64,000 nt of DNA. It comes from Flavobacterium gillisiae (GTDB taxonomy: Bacteria > Bacteroidota > Bacteroidia > Flavobacteriales > Flavobacteriaceae). A program made the translations under genes and the position numbers. The notes beneath the pieces were generated by a model. That model searched no databases, had not been told where the DNA came from, and was given only the letters and a program-made list of their open reading frames with translations. Below are positions 17,390 through 26,468 of this stretch, in pieces (positions within the stretch are counted from its first letter, which is position 1; every line of letters starts with the position of its first letter). Location of the stretch: positions 1 through 64,000 of the forward strand of contig NZ_FNRD01000011.1 of NCBI RefSeq assembly GCF_900107635.1, read 5' to 3'.

Positions 17390-18265
17390 ATGGAAATATC
17401 AATACTTATAGTTACTAAGGGCAGACCTGATGAAGTGGGTATTACCTTAAATAAAGTAAGACGATGTATTGATTTGTCTGTACATGAGGTAAGGGTGTTT
17501 ATTGATGGATGCAAAAAAACCGAATCTATTATTAAAAATTTTCCATGGGTAAAATGGAAAATTTCAGAAAAAAGTGTTGGAGCATCTCCAGCAAGACATT
17601 TATTGTATAAAGAAGCAAAAGGAGCGATATTGATAGGTCTTGATGATGATGCACACATAGTTACATCAAATGCAATTACACTTATTGAAAATAAATTCAA
17701 TCTCAATCCTAATCTAGGAATTATAGCATTTAAAGAAGTTAAAGGAGTTTTTGAGTCTGATAATTTAATCGGTGTATTAGAAAAAAAAGCGGAATATTTA
17801 ACTACAGAATTTATAGGTTGCGGATTTGCTGTAAAACGTAAAGTGTATCTTGAAACTAGAGGGTTCCCCTTGTGGATTGATATTTATGGAGAAGAATCTT
17901 GTGTGTCTATGGAGGTTTTAGACCTTGGGTATGATATTTTATATACTAATGCCATTGTAGTAAATCATAGAATTGATAGAGCCAAAAGAAGATTGCAAGG
18001 AAGGAATTATTATCGTTTTGAAAGGCAACTACGCAACAGCTGTAGGATTTTTTTAGTTTATTATCCTAATCCAATAATGAGAATTTTAAAACTATTGTTG
18101 CATAATTTTAAGAAATACGCTCTGTCCGATGCCGTTTATTTCAAATTATATTGGAAGGCAGTGGGGAACATGATTTTTACTTTTTTTTATATTCTAAAAT
18201 TCAGAAGACCGATACAAAAAGTAACACAAAACCGAATCAGAAAATTAAAAAATGTACCCTATTAG
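17390..18265 (+). CDS. Glycosyltransferase family 2
   Basis: A 291-residue GT2 enzyme: ISILIVTKGRPDEV, then ILIGLDDDAHI (the DxD metal site) and a late GFPLWIDIYGEESCVSMEVLD with the acidic EE pair. The C-terminus holds hydrophobic stretches around residues 215-265 that may attach it to the membrane. It is the last gene before the nonulosonic acid genes, with a 141-base gap. Confidence 0.86.
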   Translation: MEISILIVTKGRPDEVGITLNKVRRCIDLSVHEVRVFIDGCKKTESIIKNFPWVKWKISEKSVGASPARHLLYKEAKGAILIGLDDDAHIVTSNAITLIENKFNLNPNLGIIAFKEVKGVFESDNLIGVLEKKAEYLTTEFIGCGFAVKRKVYLETRGFPLWIDIYGEESCVSMEVLDLGYDILYTNAIVVNHRIDRAKRRLQGRNYYRFERQLRNSCRIFLVYYPNPIMRILKLLLHNFKKYALSDAVYFKLYWKAVGNMIFTFFYILKFRRPIQKVTQNRIRKLKNVPY

Positions 18266-18406
18266 AAGAGAGAGAACTATAAGGAACTAATATTACAAAG
18301 TAGTTATTGTATTTGTACCATCATAATTTTAATAGTACACTAAAATCGGAGCCAAAGTTTACCCCGATGAAATAATTACCTTTATACAATCAAAACAATA
18401 CACAAA

Positions 18407-19567
18407 ATGAAAAAAATAGGTTTGATTCCATTACGAAAAAACTCCAAAGGAATTCCAGGAAAAAATAAAAAGAAAATGCTAGGTCGTCCTTTGTTTTCAT
18501 GGGTTTTGACCGAGGCAGCTTTTTCAGATTTAGATGAAGTTTTCGTTTTTACAGATGATACCGAAATTATCAGTTACATCGAAAAAGAGTACTATTGGAA
18601 TTCCAAGATTAAAGTCCTTCTACGATCCGATGAAAATGCTACTGATACCGCTTCGACCGAAAGTGTACTATTGGAATTCGCAAAACAGGTAGATACTGAT
18701 TTTGATGTATTGTGTTTGTTACAAGCTACTTCGCCTATGACCACGAGACACAACATCAATGCCGTTTTGAATAAAATAGAAAAGGAGTCTTTTGATTCGG
18801 CATTGACCGTAGTCAAAACGCATCGTTTTACTTGGAATACAGACGGGACGCCCCAAAATTATGATGTGTTCAATAGACCCAGAAGACAAGATTTTGTAGG
18901 GTTGTTGGTCGAAAACGGAGCTGTTTACGCCACTACAAACGCTGCATTCTTGAAATCTAAAAATAGAGTAAGCGGTAGCATTGCTTTGGTCGAAATGGAA
19001 GAGGCCAGTTATACCGAAATTGACAATAATGCCGATTGGGAAATTGTTGAAAAATTACTAGCTTCCCGTTTGCAAAAAAACAAATCACATCAAAAAATCG
19101 ATTATTTGGTTTTGGACGTAGACGGTGTTTTTACAGATGGCTGTGTTTATTATGGGGCAGAAGGGGAATTGATGAAAAAATTTGATATGCGTGACGGAAT
19201 GGGGCTCGAAATTTTACGTCAGTACCAAGTTGAGGTTGTTATAATGACTTCTGAGAATTCAGAACTAGTGGAACAACGTATGAAAAAATTACAAATCGAT
19301 AATTGTTTTTTGGGTGTAAAGGATAAGTATGCTTTTTTAACACAATTTCTTAACCATAGAAAGGCTAGTTTTGCGCAAGTAGCCTATGTGGGTGATGATG
19401 TTAATGATTTGGCTAATATTTGTAGTGTAGGTTGGTCTTTTTGTCCAGCAAACGGTACCGAAATAGTAAAACGACATGCGGATTATGTACTAACCAATGC
19501 ATCGGCAGAAGGAGCTATAAGAGAAGTTTGTGAAATAATAGTAAGGAATAATAACAGGTATGAATGA
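18407..19567 (+). CDS. Fused CMP-nonulosonate cytidylyltransferase / HAD phosphatase
   Basis: A two-domain protein of 386 residues. Residues about 1-225 are a NeuA-like cytidylyltransferase, with PLRKNSKGIPGKNKKKM binding CTP and LLQATSP downstream. Residues about 230-386 are a KdsC-like HAD phosphatase with intact DVDGVFTDG (Asp237, Asp239), MTSEN and GDDVNDLAN. The phosphatase looks catalytically complete. The fusion suggests that the partner synthase makes a 9-phosphorylated nonulosonate that is dephosphorylated and then activated as the CMP-sugar. The next gene overlaps its end by eight bases. Confidence 0.9.
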   Translation: MKKIGLIPLRKNSKGIPGKNKKKMLGRPLFSWVLTEAAFSDLDEVFVFTDDTEIISYIEKEYYWNSKIKVLLRSDENATDTASTESVLLEFAKQVDTDFDVLCLLQATSPMTTRHNINAVLNKIEKESFDSALTVVKTHRFTWNTDGTPQNYDVFNRPRRQDFVGLLVENGAVYATTNAAFLKSKNRVSGSIALVEMEEASYTEIDNNADWEIVEKLLASRLQKNKSHQKIDYLVLDVDGVFTDGCVYYGAEGELMKKFDMRDGMGLEILRQYQVEVVIMTSENSELVEQRMKKLQIDNCFLGVKDKYAFLTQFLNHRKASFAQVAYVGDDVNDLANICSVGWSFCPANGTEIVKRHADYVLTNASAEGAIREVCEIIVRNNNRYE

Positions 19568-20435
19568 GTATTTAAAGCCCTACGTTATCGCCGAAATAGG
19601 CTGTAACCATAAAGGAGACATGGAGATTGCAAAAGAGTTAATTCATATAGCGAAGATTTTTTGCAATGTGGATGCGGTGAAATTTCAAAAAAGGAATAAT
19701 ATAGAGCTATTAACAGAAGAACAATACAATGCGCCACATCCTAATACTGATAATTCTTACGGAGACACCTATGGTGCGCATCGCGAATTCCTAGAGTTTG
19801 ACGTGCAACAACATGCCGAACTAAAAGCCTATTGTGAATCGATAGGCATGGTCTATTCGACCTCGGTTTGGGATACCACTTCGGCAAAAGAAATAGCATC
19901 ACTAAATCCAGATTTTATTAAAATACCGTCTGCATGTAATAATAATTATGAGATGTTAGCTTGGTTGTGTGAACATTACCAAGGTGAAATCCATATTTCG
20001 ACAGGGATGACAACCAAAAACGAAACCGAAGATTTAGTGCAGTTTTTTGTCTCCAAAGGACGAAATAAAGATTTGGTATTGTACAACTGTACGTCAGGTT
20101 ATCCCGTTCCTTTTGAAGATGTGTGCTTGTTGGATATTAATTTATTGAAGCATAAATACGAGTCGCTAGTCAAACAAATTGGTTTCTCTGGACACCATTT
20201 AGGAATAGCGGTAGATGTCGCCGCTTACACGTTAGGAGCCAATATTATTGAACGACATTACACCTTAGACAGAACTTGGAAAGGAACCGACCATGCAGCT
20301 TCACTCGAGCCCATGGGAATGCGCAAATTAACAAGAGATTTAAAAGCGGTCCATAGCGCTTTGTCATTTAAGTCTACCGATATTTTACCAATTGAACAAG
20401 TTCAAAGGGATAAATTGAAGAATAAGAAAGGTTAA
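19560..20435 (+). CDS. NeuB-like nonulosonic acid synthase without SAF domain
   Basis: Condenses phosphoenolpyruvate with a six-carbon sugar or its 6-phosphate to make a nonulosonic acid. The 291-residue TIM-barrel protein shows AEIGCNHKGD, VKFQKR, STSVWD, KIPSACNNN, STGM and GTDHAASLEP. Usual NeuB proteins are near 340 residues and end in an antifreeze-like SAF domain that is missing here. No NeuC epimerase or NeuD acetyltransferase is nearby. Together with the fused phosphatase this favours a phosphorylated substrate such as Man-6-P (giving KDN-9-P) or ManNAc-6-P; the choice is inference. Confidence 0.88.
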   Translation: MNEYLKPYVIAEIGCNHKGDMEIAKELIHIAKIFCNVDAVKFQKRNNIELLTEEQYNAPHPNTDNSYGDTYGAHREFLEFDVQQHAELKAYCESIGMVYSTSVWDTTSAKEIASLNPDFIKIPSACNNNYEMLAWLCEHYQGEIHISTGMTTKNETEDLVQFFVSKGRNKDLVLYNCTSGYPVPFEDVCLLDINLLKHKYESLVKQIGFSGHHLGIAVDVAAYTLGANIIERHYTLDRTWKGTDHAASLEPMGMRKLTRDLKAVHSALSFKSTDILPIEQVQRDKLKNKKG

Positions 20436-21217
20436 TTGACGGTTGTCGATACACTTTTATTTTCAAAAGCTATCGCATTTGAACTTAAAGCACTCGAACT
20501 GACGCACGGTTGTTCTTTTATGTTTCCGTCACTTCGAGTATTTTTATGAAGTGAAACAGAGTAAAAAAGTATCGAGAAGCCTCGTTTCCACAAAAGTTCT
20601 CGATACACTTTTACCTCCAAAAGCTATCGCATTTGAACTTAAAGCACTCGAACTGACGTACGGTTGTTCTTTTTCCCGTCACTTCGAGTGTTTTTATGAA
20701 GTGAAACGGAATAAAAAAGTATCGAGAAGTCTTGTTTCCACAAAAGTTCTCGATACACTTTTACCTCCAAAAGCTGTCGCATTTGAATTAAAAGCACTCG
20801 AACTGACGTACGGTTGTTCTTTTTCCCGTCACTTCGAGTGTTTTTATGAAGTGAAACGGAATAAAAAAGTATTGAGAAGCCGCGTTTCCACAAAAGTTCT
20901 CGATACACTTTTACCTCCAAAAGCTATCGCATTTGAACTAAAAGCACTCGAACTGACGTACGGTTGTTCCTTTATGTTTCCGTCAGTACTAGTGAGTTTG
21001 TGTGGAGGAACCAAATAGTAAGGTAGCACGTCTCTTCAAGTGTTTTTATGAAGTGGAAAGAAATAAAAATGTATCGAGAAGTTCAATTTAAAAAACCATT
21101 TTCTTTTGATAGAAATCAACAGCTTAAAAATAAAAAAATAGTAGGTTTGCACTTCTAAAAAACAGACGTCAAAAAACTGTGGCTAGGTATAATTTTAAGA
21201 TATCGAAATCATTATAA
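20436..21217. repeat. Four-copy tandem repeat of about 150 bp
   Basis: The string cgatacacttttacctccaa begins at 20601, 20751 and 20901, exactly 150 bases apart, with a diverged first copy at 20447. Each unit holds two hairpins: AGTATCGAGAA/TTCTCGATAC and actcgaactgacg/cgtcacttcgagt. The array ends at about 21080. An open frame of 155 codons runs through it but only because the period is a multiple of three. The last 130 bases before 21218 hold no feature I can name. Confidence 0.85.
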
Positions 21218-22615
21218 ATGAATAAAAAAATATTTATTTTTTTTCCCGATGGTGTGGGTTTGCGCAATTTTGCTTTTACGCAATTTAAGGAATTGGGAGA
21301 AGAGCGAGGGAATCAAATCGTGTACTGGAACAATACTGTTTTTTCGTTAAAAGAGGAGTTGGGTTATGATGAGGTAATAATCGAAAACCATAAAATCCAT
21401 CGGCTTACCCCCATTTATACTAGAATTAGAAAACACATTGAATTGAATGTTTCGCGGCAGAAATTCAATGATACAGTATATGCAACTTATAAATTTCCTT
21501 TTAGTTATAACGGACTCAAAAATAGTTTGATTAGTATTTTTTCGAAATTAATGATTGGTTTCAACTCTTCTGAGGCAGGGATTATTCGTGTTCGAAATCG
21601 CATCAATGCACTCGAGCGATCTACGGACAAATACAAGTATTGTAAGGCGCAATTACTAGAACATAAACCAGATTTGGTATTTTGTACAACACAGCGTGCC
21701 ACCCAATCCATCGGTGCGTTGTTGGCAGCGCAAGACATAGGAATTCCAACTGTTGGATTTGTTTATTCTTGGGACAATGTTCCTAAAGCGATGCATTTAA
21801 TTGAAACCGATTATTACTGTGTTTGGAGCGACTTAATGAAGGAAGAGGTGTTGAAGTACTATCCTTTTATAAAAGAAAGCCAAGTGATTGTGACAGGAAC
21901 GCCACAGTTTGAACCCCATTTTGATAGTGGTTTATCGCAAAGCAGAGCCGATTTTTGTGCCGAAAATAATTTAGATCCTACTAAAAAATACATTTGCTAT
22001 TCTGGTGACGATGAAACCACTTCCCCACTCGACCAATTTTATTTAGAAGATTTGGCTGTAGCCGTTAGGAATTTAAATGCTAAAGGCGAAAATCTAGCAA
22101 TCATTTATCGAAAATGTCCTGTGGATACTACCACGAGATACGATTTAGTTTTAGAAAAGTATAAAGACTGTATTGCTGTATTGAACCCACTTTGGAAACC
22201 CTTTGGTAAGAATTGGAATGAAATTTTACCTACGAAAGCTGATTTGAAAGCCTTGTATAATGTCTGTCAGCATTCTGAATTAGTAACTAACGTTTGTTCT
22301 TCGACCGTTTTTGATTTTGTGCTTCATAATAAGCCTTGTGTTTATTACAATTACGAACAGCCACAGTTTAAAAAAGGCATTCGAGATATAGGACAAAATT
22401 ATAACTACGTACATTTTAGAAGTATGCCAACTCCCGAGGCGGCTGTATTTTGTACTGACAAAAAAGAATTAGAGAATCAAATTAAGCAAATCCTAGAGGG
22501 CAAATTATCAAATGTGTCCGAAGGAAAAAAATGGTTTGAAATCGTGGCTTCTGAAGCTCCTACTGAAGCTTCAAAAAACATTTGGAACACTATAGGAACT
22601 ATTTTAAAACAATAA
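21218..22615 (+). CDS. GT-B-like hypothetical protein, possible glycosyltransferase
   Basis: A 465-residue soluble protein I cannot place in a named family. The N-terminus IFIFFPDGVGLRNFAF and the middle VGFVYSWDNVPKAM look like a GT-B acceptor domain. The C-terminal half has YNVCQHSELVTNVCSSTVFDFVLHNKPCVYYNY, which resembles the donor-site end of CDP-glycerol glycerophosphotransferases and related enzymes that use CMP/CDP donors. Directly after the CMP-nonulosonate genes (beyond the repeats) it is a candidate nonulosonate transferase, but only by position and fold. It ends one base before the first MBOAT gene. Confidence 0.6.
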   Translation: MNKKIFIFFPDGVGLRNFAFTQFKELGEERGNQIVYWNNTVFSLKEELGYDEVIIENHKIHRLTPIYTRIRKHIELNVSRQKFNDTVYATYKFPFSYNGLKNSLISIFSKLMIGFNSSEAGIIRVRNRINALERSTDKYKYCKAQLLEHKPDLVFCTTQRATQSIGALLAAQDIGIPTVGFVYSWDNVPKAMHLIETDYYCVWSDLMKEEVLKYYPFIKESQVIVTGTPQFEPHFDSGLSQSRADFCAENNLDPTKKYICYSGDDETTSPLDQFYLEDLAVAVRNLNAKGENLAIIYRKCPVDTTTRYDLVLEKYKDCIAVLNPLWKPFGKNWNEILPTKADLKALYNVCQHSELVTNVCSSTVFDFVLHNKPCVYYNYEQPQFKKGIRDIGQNYNYVHFRSMPTPEAAVFCTDKKELENQIKQILEGKLSNVSEGKKWFEIVASEAPTEASKNIWNTIGTILKQ

Positions 22616-22616
22616 T

Positions 22617-24038
22617 ATGTTTTTCAACTCCTTTGCCTTTGCGGTATTTTTACCTATTGTATTTGTGCTGTATTGGTTTGTTTTTAATAAAAACAAAAGC
22701 AGTCAAAATTTATTATTAATCTTCGCCAGTTATTATTTCTATTCGTGTTGGGATTGGCGTTTTCTGTTTTTGTTGGTTTTTTCTACTTTTCTAGATTATT
22801 ATACTGGAATACAAATTGAAAAAAGCCAGAATAGCAATATTAGAAAGTTTTGGTTTTGGTTAAGCGTCATTGTAAACTTAGGATTTCTAGGGATATTCAA
22901 ATATTATAACTTTTTTGCGAGCTCTTTTGCTGAATTAATACAAAGTGTAGGGTTCAAATCAAGTCCGTTTTTATTGGATGTAGTTTTGCCGGTGGGAATC
23001 TCGTTTTATACCTTCCACGGATTGTCCTATGTGATTGATATTTATAACAGTAGAATCAAAGCCGAATATAACTTTGTTGATTATTCGCTTTTTGTGTCCT
23101 ATTTTCCTTTGTTGGTGGCAGGTCCTATTGAAAGAGCCACGCATTTATTACCTCAAGTAAAAGTACAACGTGTTTTTGATTTTGAAAAAGCCAAAGAAGG
23201 AATTAGCCAAATTGTTTGGGGTTTTTTCAAGAAAGTAGTGATAGCCGATTCATGTGCGATTTTTGCAAATCAAATTTTTGATACCTATCCTTCTCAAGAT
23301 TCTTTTAATTTAATATTAGGAGCAGTTTATTTTGCCTTTCAAATATATGGAGATTTTTCGGGCTACTCAGATATGGCGTTAGGAATGTCAAAGCTGTTTG
23401 GAATTGATTTATTAAAGAATTTCAATTATCCCTATTTTTCCAGAGATATTGCCGAATTCTGGCGTCGTTGGCACATTTCGTTATCCTCTTGGTTTAAGGA
23501 TTATTTATACATTCCGCTAGGAGGGAGCAAAGGATCCAAAGTAAAACAAGTACGGAATGTATTTATCATATTTGTAGTAAGCGGGTTTTGGCATGGTGCC
23601 AATTGGACATATTTGGCTTGGGGTGTGCTCAATGCTATTTGTTTTATACCATTGTTGTTGTTCAATATAAATAGAAAGCATATAAGTAAGTTTAGAATAA
23701 ATTGGACTTTTTCGTCTGTTAAAACAGTAGCCACTATCCTTTATACGTTTTCGATGACCTGTTTTATGTGGATATTCTTTAGATCAGACACAATTTTTGA
23801 CGCATTGCAATACGTAAAAGGGATTTTTAGTTTTAATTTCACCTCCAATTGTAAAGAGTTTATAAGTTATAGTTTGACTTTCTTACTATGTTATTTTAAT
23901 TATCAAGAATGGAGGTTTAGAGATGTTGATTTCCCACTGTACAAAACCAATACACTGAAGTTAATTTTTGTATTACTTTTGATATTGTTATTTGGTCAGT
24001 TTGGAGTAAAAAAAGAGTTTATTTATTTTCAATTTTAG
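22617..24038 (+). CDS. MBOAT family O-acyltransferase, copy A
   Basis: Integral membrane protein of 473 residues with about ten spans. In AlgI/PatA-type systems it passes an acyl group (usually acetyl) across the membrane. Family marks are FGIDLLKNFNYPYFSRDIAEFW followed by RRWHISLSSWFKDYLYIPLGG and the catalytic-type histidine in GFWHGANW. It is paired with the SGNH-like gene ten bases downstream, as in AlgI-AlgJ/X and PatA-PatB. Copy B at 25035 is nearly identical over an internal block of about 370 bp. Confidence 0.93.
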   Translation: MFFNSFAFAVFLPIVFVLYWFVFNKNKSSQNLLLIFASYYFYSCWDWRFLFLLVFSTFLDYYTGIQIEKSQNSNIRKFWFWLSVIVNLGFLGIFKYYNFFASSFAELIQSVGFKSSPFLLDVVLPVGISFYTFHGLSYVIDIYNSRIKAEYNFVDYSLFVSYFPLLVAGPIERATHLLPQVKVQRVFDFEKAKEGISQIVWGFFKKVVIADSCAIFANQIFDTYPSQDSFNLILGAVYFAFQIYGDFSGYSDMALGMSKLFGIDLLKNFNYPYFSRDIAEFWRRWHISLSSWFKDYLYIPLGGSKGSKVKQVRNVFIIFVVSGFWHGANWTYLAWGVLNAICFIPLLLFNINRKHISKFRINWTFSSVKTVATILYTFSMTCFMWIFFRSDTIFDALQYVKGIFSFNFTSNCKEFISYSLTFLLCYFNYQEWRFRDVDFPLYKTNTLKLIFVLLLILLFGQFGVKKEFIYFQF

Positions 24039-24047
24039 TCACTAAAG

Positions 24048-25031
24048 ATGAACAAATTTTTAGCTTATATTTTATTCTTACTTACAGCCGTGTATATCAT
24101 TGGATATAGTTTTCAATTAGTAGCAGACTTCGGTTTAAAAAAAATAAAATTCAGTAATTATGAAGATTGGAGTCGATTGTTACAGGGAACTATCAATGCT
24201 GATATAGTAATAGTTGGGTCGTCAAGGGGTTTTGTAGGCTATGATCCGAAAATAATTGGTAATTCAACAAATTTAAAGACACACAATCTTAGTTATGATG
24301 CAGCAGGTTTTAAATTGCAGCAATCAAAGCTAAAGATTTATTTAAAGCACAATCATACTCCTAAAATATTTGTTCAAAATATAGATTTAGCACATTTTAA
24401 CGATAATGATGTGTTGCCAAACCAAAGTCAATTCATCCCCTTTATAAACGATAATGATGTTAGTGATTTGCTATCTCATTATGATTTAAAATATCAATAT
24501 TTAGAATTTGTACCACTTTTGAAGTATAATAATAATTTTAAAGTCTTTAAAAATGGAATCGTTTCTAGTTTTACAAATAAAAGTGCAACGGAAGAAGTTT
24601 GTGATGGTTTTTCGCCTAAATCTAACACCTTTAAAAATGACCAATATAACATTGTTAAATTAAAAAGGTATCTAAAAAGTATTGATAATAATGAAAAGAT
24701 TTACAAAAGTAAATTAAATAAGATTTTAGCTTTTTATGAACCATTACTTGCGGACAATTCAATATTAATTTTTGTGTGGGCTCCAGAATACAAAGCACGT
24801 TTGGATCCACTTTTTAATCCATTATACAGCCCCATTAAAGAACAATTAAATGAACTTCATAAACACAATTCATCTATCTATTTTATAGATTTGTCTCATA
24901 ATGAAATCTCACAAAACAAAGAGTTTTTTTATGATACTTTTCATCTGAATCAAAATGGAGCTCATGTGTTTTCATTGAAATTGTCAAATGAAATCAAGAA
25001 AATTTTAAAATCAAGAAAGTATAAAATATAG
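24048..25031 (+). CDS. SGNH-like acyltransferase partner protein A
   Basis: A 327-residue protein with an N-terminal membrane anchor or uncleaved signal (about residues 5-27) and a periplasmic SGNH-type domain. IVIVGSSRGFVGYDP holds the block I serine and DTFHLNQNGAHVF the block V Asp-x-x-His pair. Such proteins receive the acyl group from the MBOAT partner and place it on a polysaccharide. It follows MBOAT copy A by nine bases and precedes copy B by three. Confidence 0.82.
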   Translation: MNKFLAYILFLLTAVYIIGYSFQLVADFGLKKIKFSNYEDWSRLLQGTINADIVIVGSSRGFVGYDPKIIGNSTNLKTHNLSYDAAGFKLQQSKLKIYLKHNHTPKIFVQNIDLAHFNDNDVLPNQSQFIPFINDNDVSDLLSHYDLKYQYLEFVPLLKYNNNFKVFKNGIVSSFTNKSATEEVCDGFSPKSNTFKNDQYNIVKLKRYLKSIDNNEKIYKSKLNKILAFYEPLLADNSILIFVWAPEYKARLDPLFNPLYSPIKEQLNELHKHNSSIYFIDLSHNEISQNKEFFYDTFHLNQNGAHVFSLKLSNEIKKILKSRKYKI

Positions 25032-25034
25032 AAC

Positions 25035-26468
25035 ATGTTTTTCAACTCCTTTGCCTTTGCGGTATTTTTACCCATTGTTTTTGTACTGTATTGGTTTGTT
25101 TTTAATAAAAATAAAAACACTCAAAATTTACTTTTAATAGTTGCGAGTTATTATTTTTATTCCTGTTGGGATTGGCGTTTCTTATTCCTACTAGTTTTCT
25201 CCACGTTTTTAGATTATTATACTGGAATACAAATTGAAAAAAGCCAGAAGAGCAATATTAGAAAGTTTTGGTTTTGGTTAAGTGTCATTGTAAACTTAGG
25301 ATTTCTAGGGATATTCAAATATTATAACTTTTTTGCGAGCTCTTTTGCTGAATTAATACAAAGTGTAGGGTTCAAATCAAGTCCGTTTTTATTGGATGTA
25401 GTTTTGCCGGTGGGAATCTCGTTTTATACCTTCCACGGATTGTCCTATGTGATTGATATTTATAACAGTAGAATCAAAGCCGAATATAACTTTGTTGATT
25501 ATTCGCTTTTTGTGTCCTATTTTCCTTTGTTGGTGGCAGGTCCTATTGAAAGAGCCACGCATTTATTACCTCAGGTAAAAGTAAAACGAGAATTTGATTT
25601 CGAAAAAGCCAAAGAAGGGATCTATCAGTTCATCTGGGGATTATTGAAAAAGGTGGTCATTGCAGATACCTGTGCCACCTATGCTAATGCGATTTTTGAT
25701 AATTATTCTTCAATGAATTCCCTATCGTTAATTTTAGGAGCCATTTATTTTGCTTTTCAGATTTATGGTGATTTTTCGGGGTATTCCGATATGGCATTGG
25801 GAATGTCTAAGCTCTTTGGGATTGATTTACTCAAGAATTTCAATTATCCTTATTTTTCAAGGGATATAGCTGAGTTTTGGCGTCGTTGGCATATCTCCTT
25901 ATCATCGTGGTTTAAAGATTATTTATACATACCACTTGGAGGAAGCAAAGGCTCTAAACTCAATCAAGTACGGAATGTATTTATAATATTTATAGTTAGT
26001 GGTTTTTGGCATGGAGCCAATTGGACTTATCTCGTTTGGGGGTTTATCAATGCCGTGTATTTTTTACCCTTATTATTATTGAAAGGCAATCGAACTAATA
26101 TTGAGAGTGCTGTCTTGTTATGGAATTTTGCGTCCTTTAAAGTATTCCTTAGTATGCTTAGTACTTTTTTATTGTCTTGTGTCGCCTGGGTTTTTTTCAG
26201 AGCTAAAACAGTGACCGATGCCGTTTTTTATTTGAAAGGAATAGTTGTCAACGGAAATTTCACTTCCCAATACCTAGAGAATGAACGCTACAATTATGAA
26301 CTAATTTTACTAGTATTATTGTTTGTCATTGTTGAATGGAATTCTAGAACTAAAGTAGAGCCTATTTCAGGGAAATATGATAAAGTGAAATTAGCGTGTT
26401 GTATTGCCGCTATAATCGTTCTAGGAACTTATTCTGATTATAAACAATTTATCTATTTTCAATTTTAA
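25035..26468 (+). CDS. MBOAT family O-acyltransferase, copy B
   Basis: 477 residues, same topology and motifs as copy A, including the GFWHGANW histidine. The first 60 codons and the block at about 25209-25580 match copy A almost base for base (I count about three differences in the latter), while the 3' third has diverged to clearly different protein sequence. It overlaps the next SGNH gene by one base. The two copies may act on different sugars or acyl acceptors, set by their own SGNH partners. Confidence 0.93.
   Translation: MFFNSFAFAVFLPIVFVLYWFVFNKNKNTQNLLLIVASYYFYSCWDWRFLFLLVFSTFLDYYTGIQIEKSQKSNIRKFWFWLSVIVNLGFLGIFKYYNFFASSFAELIQSVGFKSSPFLLDVVLPVGISFYTFHGLSYVIDIYNSRIKAEYNFVDYSLFVSYFPLLVAGPIERATHLLPQVKVKREFDFEKAKEGIYQFIWGLLKKVVIADTCATYANAIFDNYSSMNSLSLILGAIYFAFQIYGDFSGYSDMALGMSKLFGIDLLKNFNYPYFSRDIAEFWRRWHISLSSWFKDYLYIPLGGSKGSKLNQVRNVFIIFIVSGFWHGANWTYLVWGFINAVYFLPLLLLKGNRTNIESAVLLWNFASFKVFLSMLSTFLLSCVAWVFFRAKTVTDAVFYLKGIVVNGNFTSQYLENERYNYELILLVLLFVIVEWNSRTKVEPISGKYDKVKLACCIAAIIVLGTYSDYKQFIYFQF

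Noticed and set aside
20551..21018. Open frame of 155 codons with internal protein repeats
   Set aside because: It lies wholly within the 150-bp tandem array; the frame stays open because the period is divisible by three. The minus strand also has repeat-derived frames there, and no start signal or family is seen.
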